Below are positions 23,001 through 42,045 of a DNA stretch of 64,000 nt, one piece after another (position 1 is the first letter of the stretch; each line of letters starts with the position of its first letter). The position numbers and the translations under genes are program-made. The stretch is from Blastomussa wellsi. Lineage: Eukaryota; Cnidaria; Anthozoa; Scleractinia; Plerogyridae. The notes below the pieces were generated by a model. That model was not told the origin of the DNA. It made no database searches and saw only the letters and a list, made by a program, of their open reading frames with translations. The stretch lies in assembly GCA_947652115.1 (NCBI GenBank), contig OX393561.1, positions 40,832,508-40,896,507 of the forward strand, given 5' to 3'.

Positions 23001-25009
23001 TCAAAAACGGGTCTCCAAACTTATAATTAATGTAGTTGTATAGCCAAGTAACTGTGTGAAGTAGCTTACTCAACTACTATGGTCGATTAGCCTCCCATCC
23101 CGCATGGGAGAGTACAAATACTCCTTGTCGCTTCATGCCACAGAAACCCAAGTTAAGCGGCGGCCATATCGCCTCGAACGCGGACTAAAAATACGCTTTC
23201 CCAATAGCTCACTTTTAAAATCACGTGTTTTTTTTTCACGTCCAATTGTGTAGCAGGCCCATATTGGAAGGACAATTCTTTCCTTGTATGCAGTTTTCTA
23301 GCTTTATAATCTGGTTTACTCCACGGAAATATTGTCGGCAATTCCCTGAGATGCTTTTTTTTTTCCTCCTTTAAATTCGTGTTGAGACGATTGCAGTTTC
23401 AATGTTTTGTTGCGGATTAATCTTATTTATCCCTTTTGAAGAGATTTATCTTTAGGAATGCGATAAAACGATAGGTTCGAATTTTTCCTGGAATAGTTAT
23501 TGCCCAGCGGTACACAGCAGTTATAATGAGAAGGAATACCTGCTACGCAAGGTAAAATTCATTCACCACGAAAGCCGCAATTTTGAATTGTGTCCTTCCA
23601 ATGCGGCAACCAAAAATGTCCCCGGCAACCAAAAATGTCACGTGATTTTGAAAGTGAGCTATAGCGATGCTGACTGTTTACAAACATTTCTTTTGATATT
23701 CAAATTTGCCAACCACTTTCGACGGCCAATCAACCTCTGGTTGGACATTTAAATGACAATTATGACGTAACGATGAGCATCGCTATAAGATGACATAGAT
23801 AAATATTATAACACTTCATTCGAAGTCCTTTCTCTCTTAATTAACGATCGGATTTAATCATTTGCTCACATATATGTTGCCTTACATGTCCAATGTCTCT
23901 TTCTTTGTTAGAATCAAGTATTGGTACTTCTTTGCATAGCTCATCACCTGTCAAAAATTGATATAACTATTTAAGTAGTTGCCGTGCATTTGACTAATAT
24001 TTAAGACCGGCATGTATATGAATACCAGGTAGCTGGAAACCCAGCCATTCAGATTTTGTCCATGGTGCATTATTTTAATTTGATTTTGCTTTTAATGAGG
24101 CTAAGTTTAGTGTAAGGAGGGGGTTTCTAAAGAAACTGCGGTGCTGCGTCGGTGGGAAGTATAACAATATAATTTGGTTTTATCAACTGGGTTGATAATG
24201 TGAATTGGCCACCGTAAAGAGATTCAAGAGCTGACGTTTCGAGCGATGGCCCTTCGTCGGAGCGAATCAAGGAATTGTGTGAAATAAGCTTTCCCAATAG
24301 CGATACTCACTGTTGATACACTGTTGATATTCAAATTTGCCAACCACACGACCCACAATTCCTTGATTCGCTCCGACGAAGGGCTAACGTTCGAAACGTC
24401 AGCTCTTGAATCTCTTTACGGTGGCCAATTCACATTATCAACCCAGTTGATAAAACCAAATTATATAAGTTTAGTGTAAGTTTAGCGTTGTTTACCTTAC
24501 TTTTGCCTTGATATTTTTTCTGCAGTTATTTTTGAGTTCTTACGTCACGACTTTAAATTTTTTCTTACTTACTCAGGAGTGCGGCAGCTCTTGTCCAATA
24601 GTCTAACAGTTTCTATTTGGTGGCTAAGGACTCTGTGGTCCTTAAATTGCGGAGAGGTTTGTGCCGCAAAGGTTCTAAAACCCTGACCCTACTTATAAAT
24701 AAAGAAATTGAAAATGGATACCATCTTAAGTTCCAAACCCGTCCAAATAGCACGCTATTCATAAAAGCTAAGGATGGTATGGGCGCGTTGGCAACTATCA
24801 GCTGACGAACTATATCTCGTTTATAATTTGGTTTTATCAACTGGGTTGATAATGTCAATTGGCCACCGTAAAGAGATTCAAGAGCTGACGTTTCGAGCGG
24901 ATTCGCTCCGACGAAGGGCTAACGCTCGAAACGTCAGCTCTTGAATCTCTTTACGGTGGCCAATTGACATTATCAACCCAGTTGATAAAACCAAATTATA
25001 TTGTTATAC

Positions 25010-25054
<45 letters not shown>

Positions 25055-27523
25055 CTATATCTCGTTTAGCTGGCCGTCTACGCACTGCAGTTTTAGGTGA
25101 TATAATTTAGGTACCCCATCTAAGGATCACTCAGGGAACAATGCCAAAAGGGGCAAAACTGGAACCCTATAAATAAGGGTAAACCCATGCCCTATCCCGC
25201 GGCACATACCTACTTAGCCAATTTATGGGAGTACCCCCTCGGGCTAGGGACACTGACACTTCAAGTTATAAGACTTCCTCTTTTCGATAAAGTATTCCGA
25301 TCCATAAGATTAAAATGCACACAGTCTAATCTAAGCCTTAAGTAAGAAAAATGTGCGATCATACCTCCTCCAAAGTCAATTTCTCGTTCTTGTCGATATC
25401 CCAAGCATGAAAATAGTCAACATGCATGGGTCCACCTGAAAATCGTTTAAATTATCATTATTTAAGCTTCGATTGCCAGACAGTTCATATTTAATTAGTT
25501 ATCAATAAACTGTCTCATTGAACCATTCAAAATGGCTCAATTGAAAATATTGGTTCTTACTTCTGATATCAGGAACCTCGAATTCACCCATGGACTGCAG
25601 TCCTCCACGAGCCACACTGGTGATGAACTGTTTTCTTTCGGCCAGACGAATAAGGTGGTCGCATTCCTCGTCAGAAAGAAAATTTGGAATTTCTTAATAA
25701 AAAAAAGAAGATTCCATAAACACTACAGTAACTTTAGCTTGACCGACGTTAAAGGAGCTACGTCGCGATATTTTGAGTCATTTTTTGCGATAAACCTACC
25801 AGGCCTTAAAATATAGGAAACCTAAAAATAATAGTTTATTAAGAAGGAAAAACATCAAAGAGGTGACACTGAACCAAACAGGAACAAGGATGGTTACGGA
25901 TGCAGAAGATTGAGACCGATTGCAAATGCCATTTTTTTTTTCAAAATTCACAACCATGACGTGGCTCCTTTAACGTCAAAATCCAAGATGACAGTCGAGG
26001 GGACTGGCCGCAAACTCTGGCAGTGCAGCAGAGTATTGAAAGGCCCAACCCTGCAACGCAGGAGTAGAAACGTCTCTCGTATACTTAATATTAGCCTGTT
26101 CCAGACTCTCAGATAGTGGGGCACGATAGTGCAGCGGAAGAGTTAAGAGATGCGGTTCTCCATGGCCACTATCTGAGAGCCTGGAACAGGTTAACTTGAT
26201 ATCGTCGCCACGAACATTAAACTAATAGCTGACTCTTTTAGATAGCACAGAATGATTCTGTGGTGTAGGCAAGTAACATGGGTGGCAGATCTAGAGAATT
26301 TTTTTTTTCTTTTGCGCAGACAGCGCGCAAGCAGTATCCATTTCTCTTTCTTTTCCTAGCGTGCGAAGGGAAACACGAATGCGGATGATGCTAACGAGAT
26401 CTAGCAGCGAGGGTCGAAGCTACGAGCTTTCCCTCCTCGTTTTACCCCTGAAAGATTGACTTTCCCATCGTGAGTTGAATTTCAGGGACAAAACCGACTG
26501 CTCGTGGTCTATCGTTTGCGATGAGCGGTGAGCCGTACGAAAACATGACACGTGGGTACAAGCTACTAGATACAATTGCAAGTTTACACTGGTTTCTGTT
26601 AAAACTTTCTTGCTGAGAACTGTGCAAGATGAACCTTAAAATTGTGTAAAGAGAGCACCTAGCTGAATGGCTAAATCATGTTTCTCTAATATGTTTTAGA
26701 AATCCAAGAGATTAATCTTACCAAACAAAAGAGGCTTCATAGCTCTTGTTATGCGCTTTTTAATTCCATCTCCAAGATCTACTTCTTCCACGTGTCCAAC
26801 CTAAGTAATAGTGTAGTACACAGTACGTTTAAAAGAAAATGTGAAGAAAAAAAGGCCAGTAAATGTATTAGCGGATACCAATTTTATAATTTACTTCCTA
26901 TTGACTTCCCTTCCTCCACAGTCTTCATAACTGTTCCTGTGGGGCAACCTCAGCTTTCAAGTCCCAGGCCCCGACGACTGAGAAGCAGCTAGTCTGGGGC
27001 CTTCTGATCTTCACTCAAGCAAATAAACTTAGCATTTGCCATCCGTTTAACTTTCATAGAAAAAATATGCAGCTGTTAATTCAGAAGGGGCCTTAAATAA
27101 ACGGTGCTAAACACCTTGGTACTCAGAGATATGGAAATGTGCTGATTTCTTCATAAATTAGTTCACCGCATTTTAAAATGGCCGTCTATCGTGACAATTT
27201 CCCAGGCCTATTAAACAGTCGAAACATATATTGAAAGCCTCTTGATTTATAATCATGTATTCATTGAAGCTCCAAATGTAAATATGCTTCCATCTTCTTA
27301 CCTTTACGCCATTTATTCTCGTCAACCCAGCCTTTCTGCCGATAACACAAGGTTCATCTCCATGAGAGTCGAAGTTTTTGTAGTCGCAGCTTCCACCGTT
27401 CCGTACAAACCTACACACATTATAACTTGATTTCTTGAGTTCAGTTTGGTCTTCACAATTCACGTGCAATGCGAAGAGAAAGCTTGGAAGATAGAAAATC
27501 ACTGGTAGACTAAACACTTCCAT
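20038..27523 (-). CDS. Prolyl 4-hydroxylase, P4HTM-like, gene B (11 exons, 445 aa)
   Basis: This is a paralogue of gene A on the other strand. Reading from the 5' end, exons are 27523-27302, 26800-26722, 25692-25561, 25435-25365, 23947-23886, 22879-22845, 22433-22268, 22033-21976, 21636-21497, 21133-21043 and 20319-20038. All have GT-AG borders, and the joined length is 1338 nt with an open frame. A signal peptide covers about residues 1-22. The first EF-hand loop (DIDKNEKLTLEE) has lost the central Gly, so calcium binding may be weak. The iron triad is H288, D290 (HYHAHFD) and H407 (SLHGGC), with K417 for 2-oxoglutarate. Exon lengths match gene A except for multiples of three in exons 3, 4, 7 and 9. 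Introns carry Penelope-like and MITE insertions. Fe/2OG catalysis is well supported; the substrate is unknown. Confidence 0.88.
22535..22613 (+). mobile_element. Penelope-like element terminal-repeat fragment
   Basis: The segment starts ATATAATTTGGTTTTATCAA, contains GGCCACCGTAAAGAGATTCA and stops within CTGACGTTTCGAGCG, where the other copies in this window continue. It is therefore a truncated copy of the repeat found at 24117-25054 and 30800-30965. It is followed at once by AAAACCTCTGCTAGCTATAC, which recurs about 145 bp later (from about 22757), flanking an unrelated insert. Confidence 0.7.
23085..23165 (+). mobile_element. tRNA-derived SINE tail fragment
   Basis: The stretch CCTCCCATCCCGCATGGGAG, then ACTCCTTGTCGCTTCATGCC and GAAACC...AAGTTAAGC, matches in order the tail of the SINE at 29915-30175 and, in reverse, the copy at 48640-48885. 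The 5' tRNA-like head is missing. It lies in intron 5 of gene B. Confidence 0.6.
23205..23661 (-). mobile_element. 457-bp MITE (TAGCTCACTTT...AAAGTGAGCTA), copy 1
   Basis: The ends are inverted repeats: TAGCTCACTTTTAAAATCAC and GTGATTTTGAAAGTGAGCTA. The body matches, in reverse orientation, the element at 49379-49847 along its whole length. Shared blocks include CGGAAATATTGTCGGCAATT and GTTTGTTGCGGATTAATCTT-like sequence. No transposase is encoded. The flanks CTTTCCCAA and TAGCGATG match an uninterrupted CTTTCCCAATAGCGATA at about 24288, which looks like a related empty site. It sits in intron 5 of gene B. Confidence 0.8.
24221..24268 (-). ncRNA. Hammerhead-ribozyme-like motif, copy 1
   Basis: On the minus strand the order is GATTCGCT, CCGACGA, a stem GGGC-CATC-GCTC, CGAAAC, GTC, AGC, then GAATC. 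Helix I can form from GCT/AGC and GATTC/GAATC around an internal loop, helix II from GGGC/GCTC, and helix III from the self-complementary ACGT next to the GTC cleavage triplet. The first core box has C where hammerheads have U4, and one extra A follows the box. The motif is recognised by its layout and its Penelope context; activity is unproven. Confidence 0.5.
24365..24412 (+). ncRNA. Hammerhead-ribozyme-like motif, copy 2
   Basis: This copy lies in the facing arm of the same foldback insertion, on the plus strand. It has the same helix I strands (GATTCGCT and AGC...GAATC), the CCGACGA box, GAAAC and GTC. Helix II is GGGC-TAAC-GTTC, so it relies on G-U pairs and is weaker than in the other copies. 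Confidence 0.45.
24824..25054. mobile_element. Palindromic Penelope-like insertion with 14-bp target duplication
   Basis: The two halves are inverted copies of the Penelope terminal repeat: TAATTTGGTTTTATCAACTG rightward from 24824, and CAGTTGATAAAACCAAATTA ending near 25000, with the right half running on through GAAACTTACCCCCT. The 14-bp string CTATATCTCGTTTA stands at 24810-24823 and again at 25055-25068, so this is a single insertion. The arms are close to identical, so the RNA would fold as a hairpin of about 75 bp. Intron 4 of gene B. Confidence 0.8.
24900..24947 (+). ncRNA. Hammerhead-ribozyme-like motif, copy 3
   Basis: This copy holds the complete motif on the plus strand: GATTCGCT, CCGACGA, helix II GGGC-TAAC-GCTC, CGAAACGTC, AGC, GAATC. 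The facing arm of the same palindrome is cut off inside the motif at 24899, so only one complete copy exists in this insertion. It has the same U4-to-C deviation and extra A as the others. Confidence 0.5.
26090..26194. mobile_element. Small foldback element (GCCTGTTCCAG...CTGGAACAGG)
   Basis: TTAGCCTGTTCCAGACTCTC followed by AGATAGTGG is matched by the inverted CCACTATCTGAGAGCCTGGA then ACAGGTTAA. The arms are about 29 bp with few mismatches around a 45-bp loop. It is a non-coding MITE remnant in intron 2 of gene B. A related end pair (AGCCTG...CAGGCT) occurs at 57843-57934. Confidence 0.65.
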
Positions 27524-29516
27524 GGTTCATCTCTTCAAAGACTAAATAGTCATTTTATTTGTTATTTTGCTGCTAGAACTTCCACAGTACCAGTGAAATG
27601 CAGTTGTGTAATAAATATTAATTAATCGAGTTTTCGGTGCCTTATGTATTTCATAAGACAGGTTTCTTTATACAAAAAAATGTCCCTGATTATGAAGAGA
27701 GCTTATCGAAAATTAAGATATTTTCTAAGCAATCAATCTTCTTTTACACGATTTAGAGTTGTGCAACACGCCTGGAAAGGGTAAATAAAGTTAGTTATAA
27801 ATGTAACTTAAGAGCAGGTGGGAATCGAGAAATTATTGGAACAAAAGAAGAGAAAATGGCACCAGGAAATAGTTCACAGGCACCAGAAAATAAGGTTCAA
27901 ATCTAAACTGCTAAATTTGGAAACATCTTAACTGCTAGTCGGTTGCTGGAAAGTTACATGTCAACGAACTGCGTAACTGTCAAGGGCGTAGCTAGGAAGG
28001 GGGAGGGGGTGTCCTGGGGTGCCCGTGACCCCATTTTGTGAGACTTTTTGTAAGCGAACAACATGTACAACTGCAGGTGGTGAAACGCGCGAATTCTGAG
28101 AAACATAGTAACAAACAGTGTGATGCACCCCCCCCCCCCCCCCCCCTGTGGTAGTGTAGCAGCTCTCGGAAGCTTGTAATTCTACTAGCAGCGGTTGCTA
28201 TTGTTTTAGGGGCTAGGGGCATTGTTCTTATTGTTTGTTCCATTATTTTCACGCAGGGTATCAAGCTATTCATGTGAGACCTTGTGAGAGCTGCTACATT
28301 GCCCGAAAAATCCTGGCCACGCCATCTACAATGATTGCATCTCGCTATTTAGATCACTGGAACATGGGCTACACTGTAACGAGATCAGCGATCATTCAAG
28401 AAGTGATTTATGCAGAAATACTGAAAGGATTTATGTTTTATTGGGAGGATATAAACCTCGATTCAGTCTACTTTACAATGGCCTCACCTAAGCTTGGCAA
28501 GGGATTTTTGGTTTTTCTTTAAGTAATAACTTACTTAGTGATCTTGCAGTATGGCTTTAACGGAGCTACGTCACGGTTTGTGCATTTTGAAAAGTTTAGC
28601 CTAAATTTTTCAAAATCGTCATTTGAAAGTCGTCTCAATCTTCTCCATCCTTAACCATTCTTGTTCCTTTTTACTTTTCTGTCACCTCTTTGGGCTTTTT
28701 TTCCTGGGTAAACTATTAGTTTTAGTAAATTTGGTTTGTCGCAAAAATAACTCAAAACATCATGGATTAGTTCTTTTAAAAGCAACTCGAACGTCAGTAG
28801 GAAGTAATTAAAACACTAATTAAAGTAATAAGCCAACAAATCATGAATTTGTTTGTATATATTTATTTATTTTCTTTAATTTCTAAATTGTACTTCGTTG
28901 GACAATCAGGACGGTAGCAAAGTGCTAAATAAACTGTCACGTGACAATTTTGCCTAACAATGCCTAACAAGGTATAGTGGTCAAGTTGGGCTCATAATTG
29001 CTAAAATCAGTATTCTAAATTTTCATAAAAGCTATTTTTGAGCTATAAAAGTTAAAACAACTACAGAGCAAAAAAAAAAATGGTAAAGGAAACTTGGATC
29101 CGACATGACGCATTGTAAAACGTTCAGAAGCAAATTTCGATTTTTGCAGGTTGCAAATGAGAAGGCGAATGAACGGGCGTTGATTGTGAATAAGTGTAGT
29201 AGAAACCTGTTTCAGTCTGTACAATTACTCAGTCTCTTTTCAAGTTTTGATCGTGATAGTCAGACCAGAAAAGCATTAAAGGGCCCTAGTTAGCCTCCGC
29301 CATTTTCGATGGCATCGAAAATTATGGAAGTTGTATGGCGAAGCGTAACCTTATTGCATTGCTGTAAGTTATGTTACTAGAAATGTTTAAATAACTTTTA
29401 GCAAGTTTCTAAGTCATCTCTTTGGTTTCTACAAGCTCAGCGTAAAATAGAATATTGACTTTTTGCATGTAAACAATAACAAAGGCGTGGTTGACTAGGC
29501 CCTTTAAAACGCTAAA
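27524..29516. other. Intergenic region between hydroxylase genes C and B
   Basis: About 2 kb separates the last exon of gene C from the first exon of gene B, both on the minus strand, so the stretch next to 27523 is the likely promoter of gene B. It contains copy 2 of the GGGGCGTAGCTAGG repeat (27983-28126) ending in a run of about 20 C residues. No gene is supported. Confidence 0.5.
27983..28146 (+). repeat. Dispersed repeat (GGGGCGTAGCTAGG family), copy 2, with poly-C end
   Basis: AAGGGCGTAGCTAGGAAGGG, GGGGTGCCCGTGACCCCATT, TTTGTGAGACTTTT and ACAAACAGTGTGATGCACC follow the same order as the copy at 9780-9924. This copy runs into an uninterrupted tract of about 20 C residues. Confidence 0.6.
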
Positions 29517-38738
<9,222 letters not shown>

Positions 38739-39793
38739 CGCTGTTTACAGCGAGGTAGATGAAGTTTTGAATAAAAATCTAGGTATGGTACCAGGTTAAC
38801 CCACCAAGTCACTTTAATGAATGATTAAAAATCCTCATCGCTTTTGGTTCTACGGCCTCCTATGGAATTGCAGCAATGTCACTTGAAGTGTAGCTGTCAA
38901 AAAATAAAATAAAAATTTCTCCCTGGATACCTGAGGCAAAATTTATCCCTTTGCACGCGCATTAGCTTGGTGTTTTCAGAGCTGTAACAAGCGAGCTAAG
39001 ATAGATTGTTAGTTTTTTGTTTTAATAATAACTGCTAAAATCGACAGGTTACAAAAGATCAACAAAATGGACACTTGTACACCACATGGCGAGCAAGGCG
39101 TTTCTGTGTTTGCTAACTATCTCTGATACTATGGCTGGGATTTGATAGTAAATTAACGCTCTTCTGCGCAAACAAAGAGGATAAAAAAGCAGTCGATGTC
39201 CTAGCCGGACGACACTGATATCCAATGCAGTTTTTATATTCTACCACGTGCACCGTAGCACGTCCCTATTCGAAACCTGCCAGACATTAAAATAAAGAAA
39301 AACAACAAACAGTAATTTCAGATTCCAATTCTACTGATGATTGAACAATCCTTGATTTATTGCTTCCGACAAAGGCAATCGTTTTGCTGGTAAAAACTGA
39401 TTGTAAATTTAAAGTTACCTAATCGATATAATTCAAACTGACAGCTAGTAAGTTCTTAAAGGGCCTTTGTCACTTTTCTGCGCATGTCTAACGCTTTGAT
39501 TTAATCAAAGTTAATTTATGCGATTAAAATCCTCTTCCATTGACCTCCGAGGCTTGCAGAAGCTATAACAATCGAGATAAGGAATTATTTACTCATTTTT
39601 TTTGCCAAATTTCTATCGGTTAAAACACTTTCTCTGCGAATTAAGGCTCCGCATGCGCATTATCAATATATACAGTTTTAATTTTCGCAGTCTTCCTGAA
39701 CTTTGTAAGGAGGGAGTAAGGACAAACTACACGAAATAAAGGTGGCCTGAAGGAAATAATATTGATAAAGAAAAAAAAAAGAAAGAAAACATT
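38739..39793. other. Region upstream of hydroxylase gene C
   Basis: This stretch holds the likely promoter of gene C (transcribed leftward from 38738). I see no TATA box near the start codon and no other gene or element. Confidence 0.45.
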
Positions 39794-39864
39794 TTCTCAC
39801 ACCGGGAATCAAACCCCCCCGCGGCGGTGAGAACGCCGAACCCTAACCACTAGACCACGTAGGA
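39794..39864 (-). tRNA. tRNA-Glu-like (anticodon CTC), weak T-stem
   Basis: On the minus strand it reads TCCTACGTGGTCTAGTGGTT, a perfect anticodon arm CGGCG-TTCTCAC-CGCCG with anticodon CTC, then GTTTGATTCCCGG. Boxes A and B are both present, and T-runs follow for Pol III termination. The acceptor stem has one mismatch. The T-stem is poor: GGGGG faces CCCGG, so two pairs fail, and the loop has TTTGATT instead of TTCGATT. It is either a decayed tRNA-Glu or a tRNA-derived pseudogene. Confidence 0.6.
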
Positions 39865-39865
39865 C

Positions 39866-40619
39866 ATGAGTTATAATAACTTATCCAAATATTGGACAAT
39901 ATTTATGATTATCTCCCTCGTGACCCGCGCCAACTGCAAGGAATGGCCCGAACCGCATATCAGTCTAAATTTCGGGTTGAAAAGGTTTATGTTTAAACTA
40001 CTGATCTACCGATTTAGCGCCCACACTCGAATCAGCCCCCATGTACTCCCGACGTCCCTGCATCGGGGGCGGCATTTGGTTTCAACCGTGAACTTTTATC
40101 ACTGCATGCACTTTCAAGGGGGTCACCGTGCCATCGCATTTTGGGGAGGTTGTTATGAGAAGGACGAGGAAAACTGTGTGCGTCAATAATTAGGCCAAGG
40201 GAGAGGTAGTTAATATGATAAATGGCGCAAATGATTTACTGCGTGCCTTCTCGAAATCAATTCTAGCGTAGGAGTGCGTGACGGGTTAAAGAAAGCCCAT
40301 CGTAGAAAAAAGTAAAAGCACCGCATACTTTTTATACTTTTTTATACTTTTTATTTAATTGTACATATGTTATTATGAATAATTCTAAAGTACAGATTGT
40401 AATTAATTAGGTAGTTAGAACTTTAGCTAGGTGTCCCCAATTAGTGGTTGTAACTGCTATCTTTATTGACACTGAAATAAAGTTGTTATTATTATTGTTA
40501 TTATTACCGCAATGGCTCTTTAATTTTGGATTTTAGTATTTCATGTCATCACGAAGATTACGTGACTGGCCCAAAGGACGTCTGCGAAACGCCAAAAGGT
40601 TAGCCAATCATAGCCTTTG
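39866..40619. repeat. Region ending in a TTA-tailed retroelement 3' end
   Basis: From about 40190 the sequence becomes AT-rich and ends in CTGAAATAAAGTTGTTATTA followed by TTATTGTTATTATTA. An AATAAA signal followed by a short TTA-repeat tail is typical of the 3' end of a LINE in this genome (compare 35460-37912, opposite orientation). No coding sequence of the element is recognisable, so the call is tentative. A 107-codon open frame at 39866-40189 has no recognised motif and is not annotated as a gene. Confidence 0.35.
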
Positions 40620-41012
40620 GCTACGTCCACACTAAGCCGGATAAATTTGAAAACGGCGTTTTCGCCTCGAAAGCGGATAAAATGTTTTTTGTCCACATTA
40701 TACCGTTTTCAAATTGTTTCGCCATCGATTTTGAAACGCTGCCTCGCAAGAAACGCTTAATACATGCAAGAACATGCCCACATTGTCCGAGCAACGTCAT
40801 TCGATTGTTTTGATGTCAGCGTTTTCAAAAAGTTCCGTTTTCGCCGTCCACACTAACACACCTAGCCAGCGTTTTCAAATTTATCCACCTTGGAGCGCGT
40901 TTTCAAAAAGTTCCGTTTTCGGTGACCGAAAACGCCGTTTTAGTGTGGACTGAAGGCCAATCCGGAGAGAAAAAGTTGCGTTTTCAAATTTATCCGGATT
41001 AGTGTGGACTCG
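40620..41012. mobile_element. MITE with GTCCACACTA...TAGTGTGGAC inverted ends
   Basis: The left end CGTCCACACTAAGCCGGATA then AATTTGAAAACG is mirrored by CGTTTTCAAATTTATCCGGA then TTAGTGTGGAC at the right, arms of about 32 bp. The interior repeats the same theme several times (CGTTTTCAAAAAGTTCCG twice, TCCACACTAA, TTTAGTGTGGACTG), so it seems built of nested inverted and direct copies of its own end. It is non-coding. Confidence 0.7.
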
Positions 41013-41614
41013 CAGTAGTACGGCCGGGGAAGTAAAATAAGGAAGTACGGAGAATATAGAAGAACGAGGAAATTTTTCATCACGGAAGTAAATTTATATC
41101 AAGGAACTAACCACAATATTTCATTACGGTGAAATTAAAGCTCACGTCACAGAGCCAAACCCGAAATAAGAAACGAACGACTTTGAGAAAGTCAACAGTA
41201 AAATCAAAGATAGAAAACGTCATCAAGTACAGTTACCAGAATTCTGCTGTAAAAAACGTTAAAAATATTCAAATAATATACCAGAAATTTAGAGAAGCAT
41301 AATTAGGAAAGAAAATATCACAACAGCGCAGTAACAAAAGCCGCGCCATAGTTGTTTACCACAAATTCTCAAACTCATTAATTATTCATACGGTTATAAG
41401 CCAATCGGGGTGCCCCATTTTGGTCAGGTGCATGTATCTTGATACCCAATGAAAATCTAGATCAAGATTACTCCAGTTAGTTCAAAAACTGATGAAAACA
41501 CTGATCAAGAAACTTGAATTTTAATTAGTCCTAATACTAATACAGTATATTTTGCATATTTGCCGTTTCAATAATCACTTACAACAACAACAATACGGCA
41601 ACATATTATTTGCT

Positions 41615-41815
41615 CACAAACTCCTTCTCCTCCTTGCACTTAATGTGAAGCCCTTCTCGAACGCCATCCTTCATCTCGGCATCTAAGCAACGTAGGAAAT
41701 GGACAAACCTTCGAAAAACAGAAAAACAAGACACCAAATTCAATTCCCAAAACAGTGCATTTTAAAATTCTAAACAATGCGGTCTAAAAGTTGTCAATTA
41801 CCTTGTCACTAGCGT
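41615..41815 (-). pseudogene. DUF3504/ZMYM2-like coding fragment, downstream part of a split gene
   Basis: On the minus strand the piece nearest the insertion continues the disrupted frame as ASDK and then meets a GT donor-like sequence. After about 85 bp, a second piece reads FVHFLRCLDAEMKDGVRE and ends in a stop after EEKEFVSK. Together with the segment at 51632-51790 this resembles the DUF3504 domain (Crypton-derived, as in ZMYM2 and QRICH1-like proteins). The simple GT-AG join does not keep phase, so the copy may already have been broken before the insertion. Family assignment is from memory of the motif pattern. Confidence 0.45.
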
Positions 41816-41823
41816 CCAGAGGA

Positions 41824-41893
41824 CAACCTCGTTCCCAGGGTCTTTTCCCTGGCTTGGGGGCGGTGCGGGAAAAGGCCCTGGGATCGGCCGGTC
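41824..41893 (+). repeat. Left terminal inverted repeat of the RecQ-bearing element
   Basis: It matches the reverse complement of 51565-51631 with about four differences and one 2-bp gap. Each TIR is itself partly palindromic: CCCAGGGTCTTTTCCC faces GGGAAAAGGCCCTGGG across a GC-rich loop, so a single end could fold into a hairpin. Confidence 0.8.
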
Positions 41894-41930
41894 ACATGAT
41901 CTCAAACACCCAGATATCTTGGGTGTACTA

Positions 41931-42002
41931 AATTCTACTTCGTCATTGGTCAATGTCGCTAAGGAGTCACGTGAGATATGCGCGCGAAACCAGAGCGGTC
42001 AC
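41931..42002 (+). repeat. DIRS left inverted terminal repeat
   Basis: AATTCTACTTCGTCATTGGT begins the element. The block through GCGCGCGAAACCAGAGCGGT pairs with the reverse complement of 46463-46533, with a handful of differences in the middle. Confidence 0.85.
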
Positions 42003-42045
42003 TTGCAAGCGAACCTTTGTAGTAGTTGCACGTTAAATTTTTCTT

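Larger units (their letters stand above)
24117..24465. mobile_element. Foldback Penelope-like insertion with 15-bp target duplication
   Basis: Two copies of the Penelope terminal repeat face each other: 24117-24279 in one orientation and about 24357-24465 in the other, with about 77 bp of further element sequence between. The 15-bp string TAAGTTTAGTGTAAG occurs immediately before (24102-24116) and after (24466-24480), so the inverted pair arrived as one insertion event. Inverted, partly duplicated terminal repeats are known for Penelope-like elements. No coding sequence is present. It lies in intron 4 of gene B. Confidence 0.8.

Noticed and set aside
39866..40189. 107-codon frame with a signal-peptide-like start next to the tRNA-Glu-like sequence
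   Set aside because: The hydrophobic start is suggestive, but there is no family motif and it starts within 2 bp of a tRNA-like sequence; chance is as likely.
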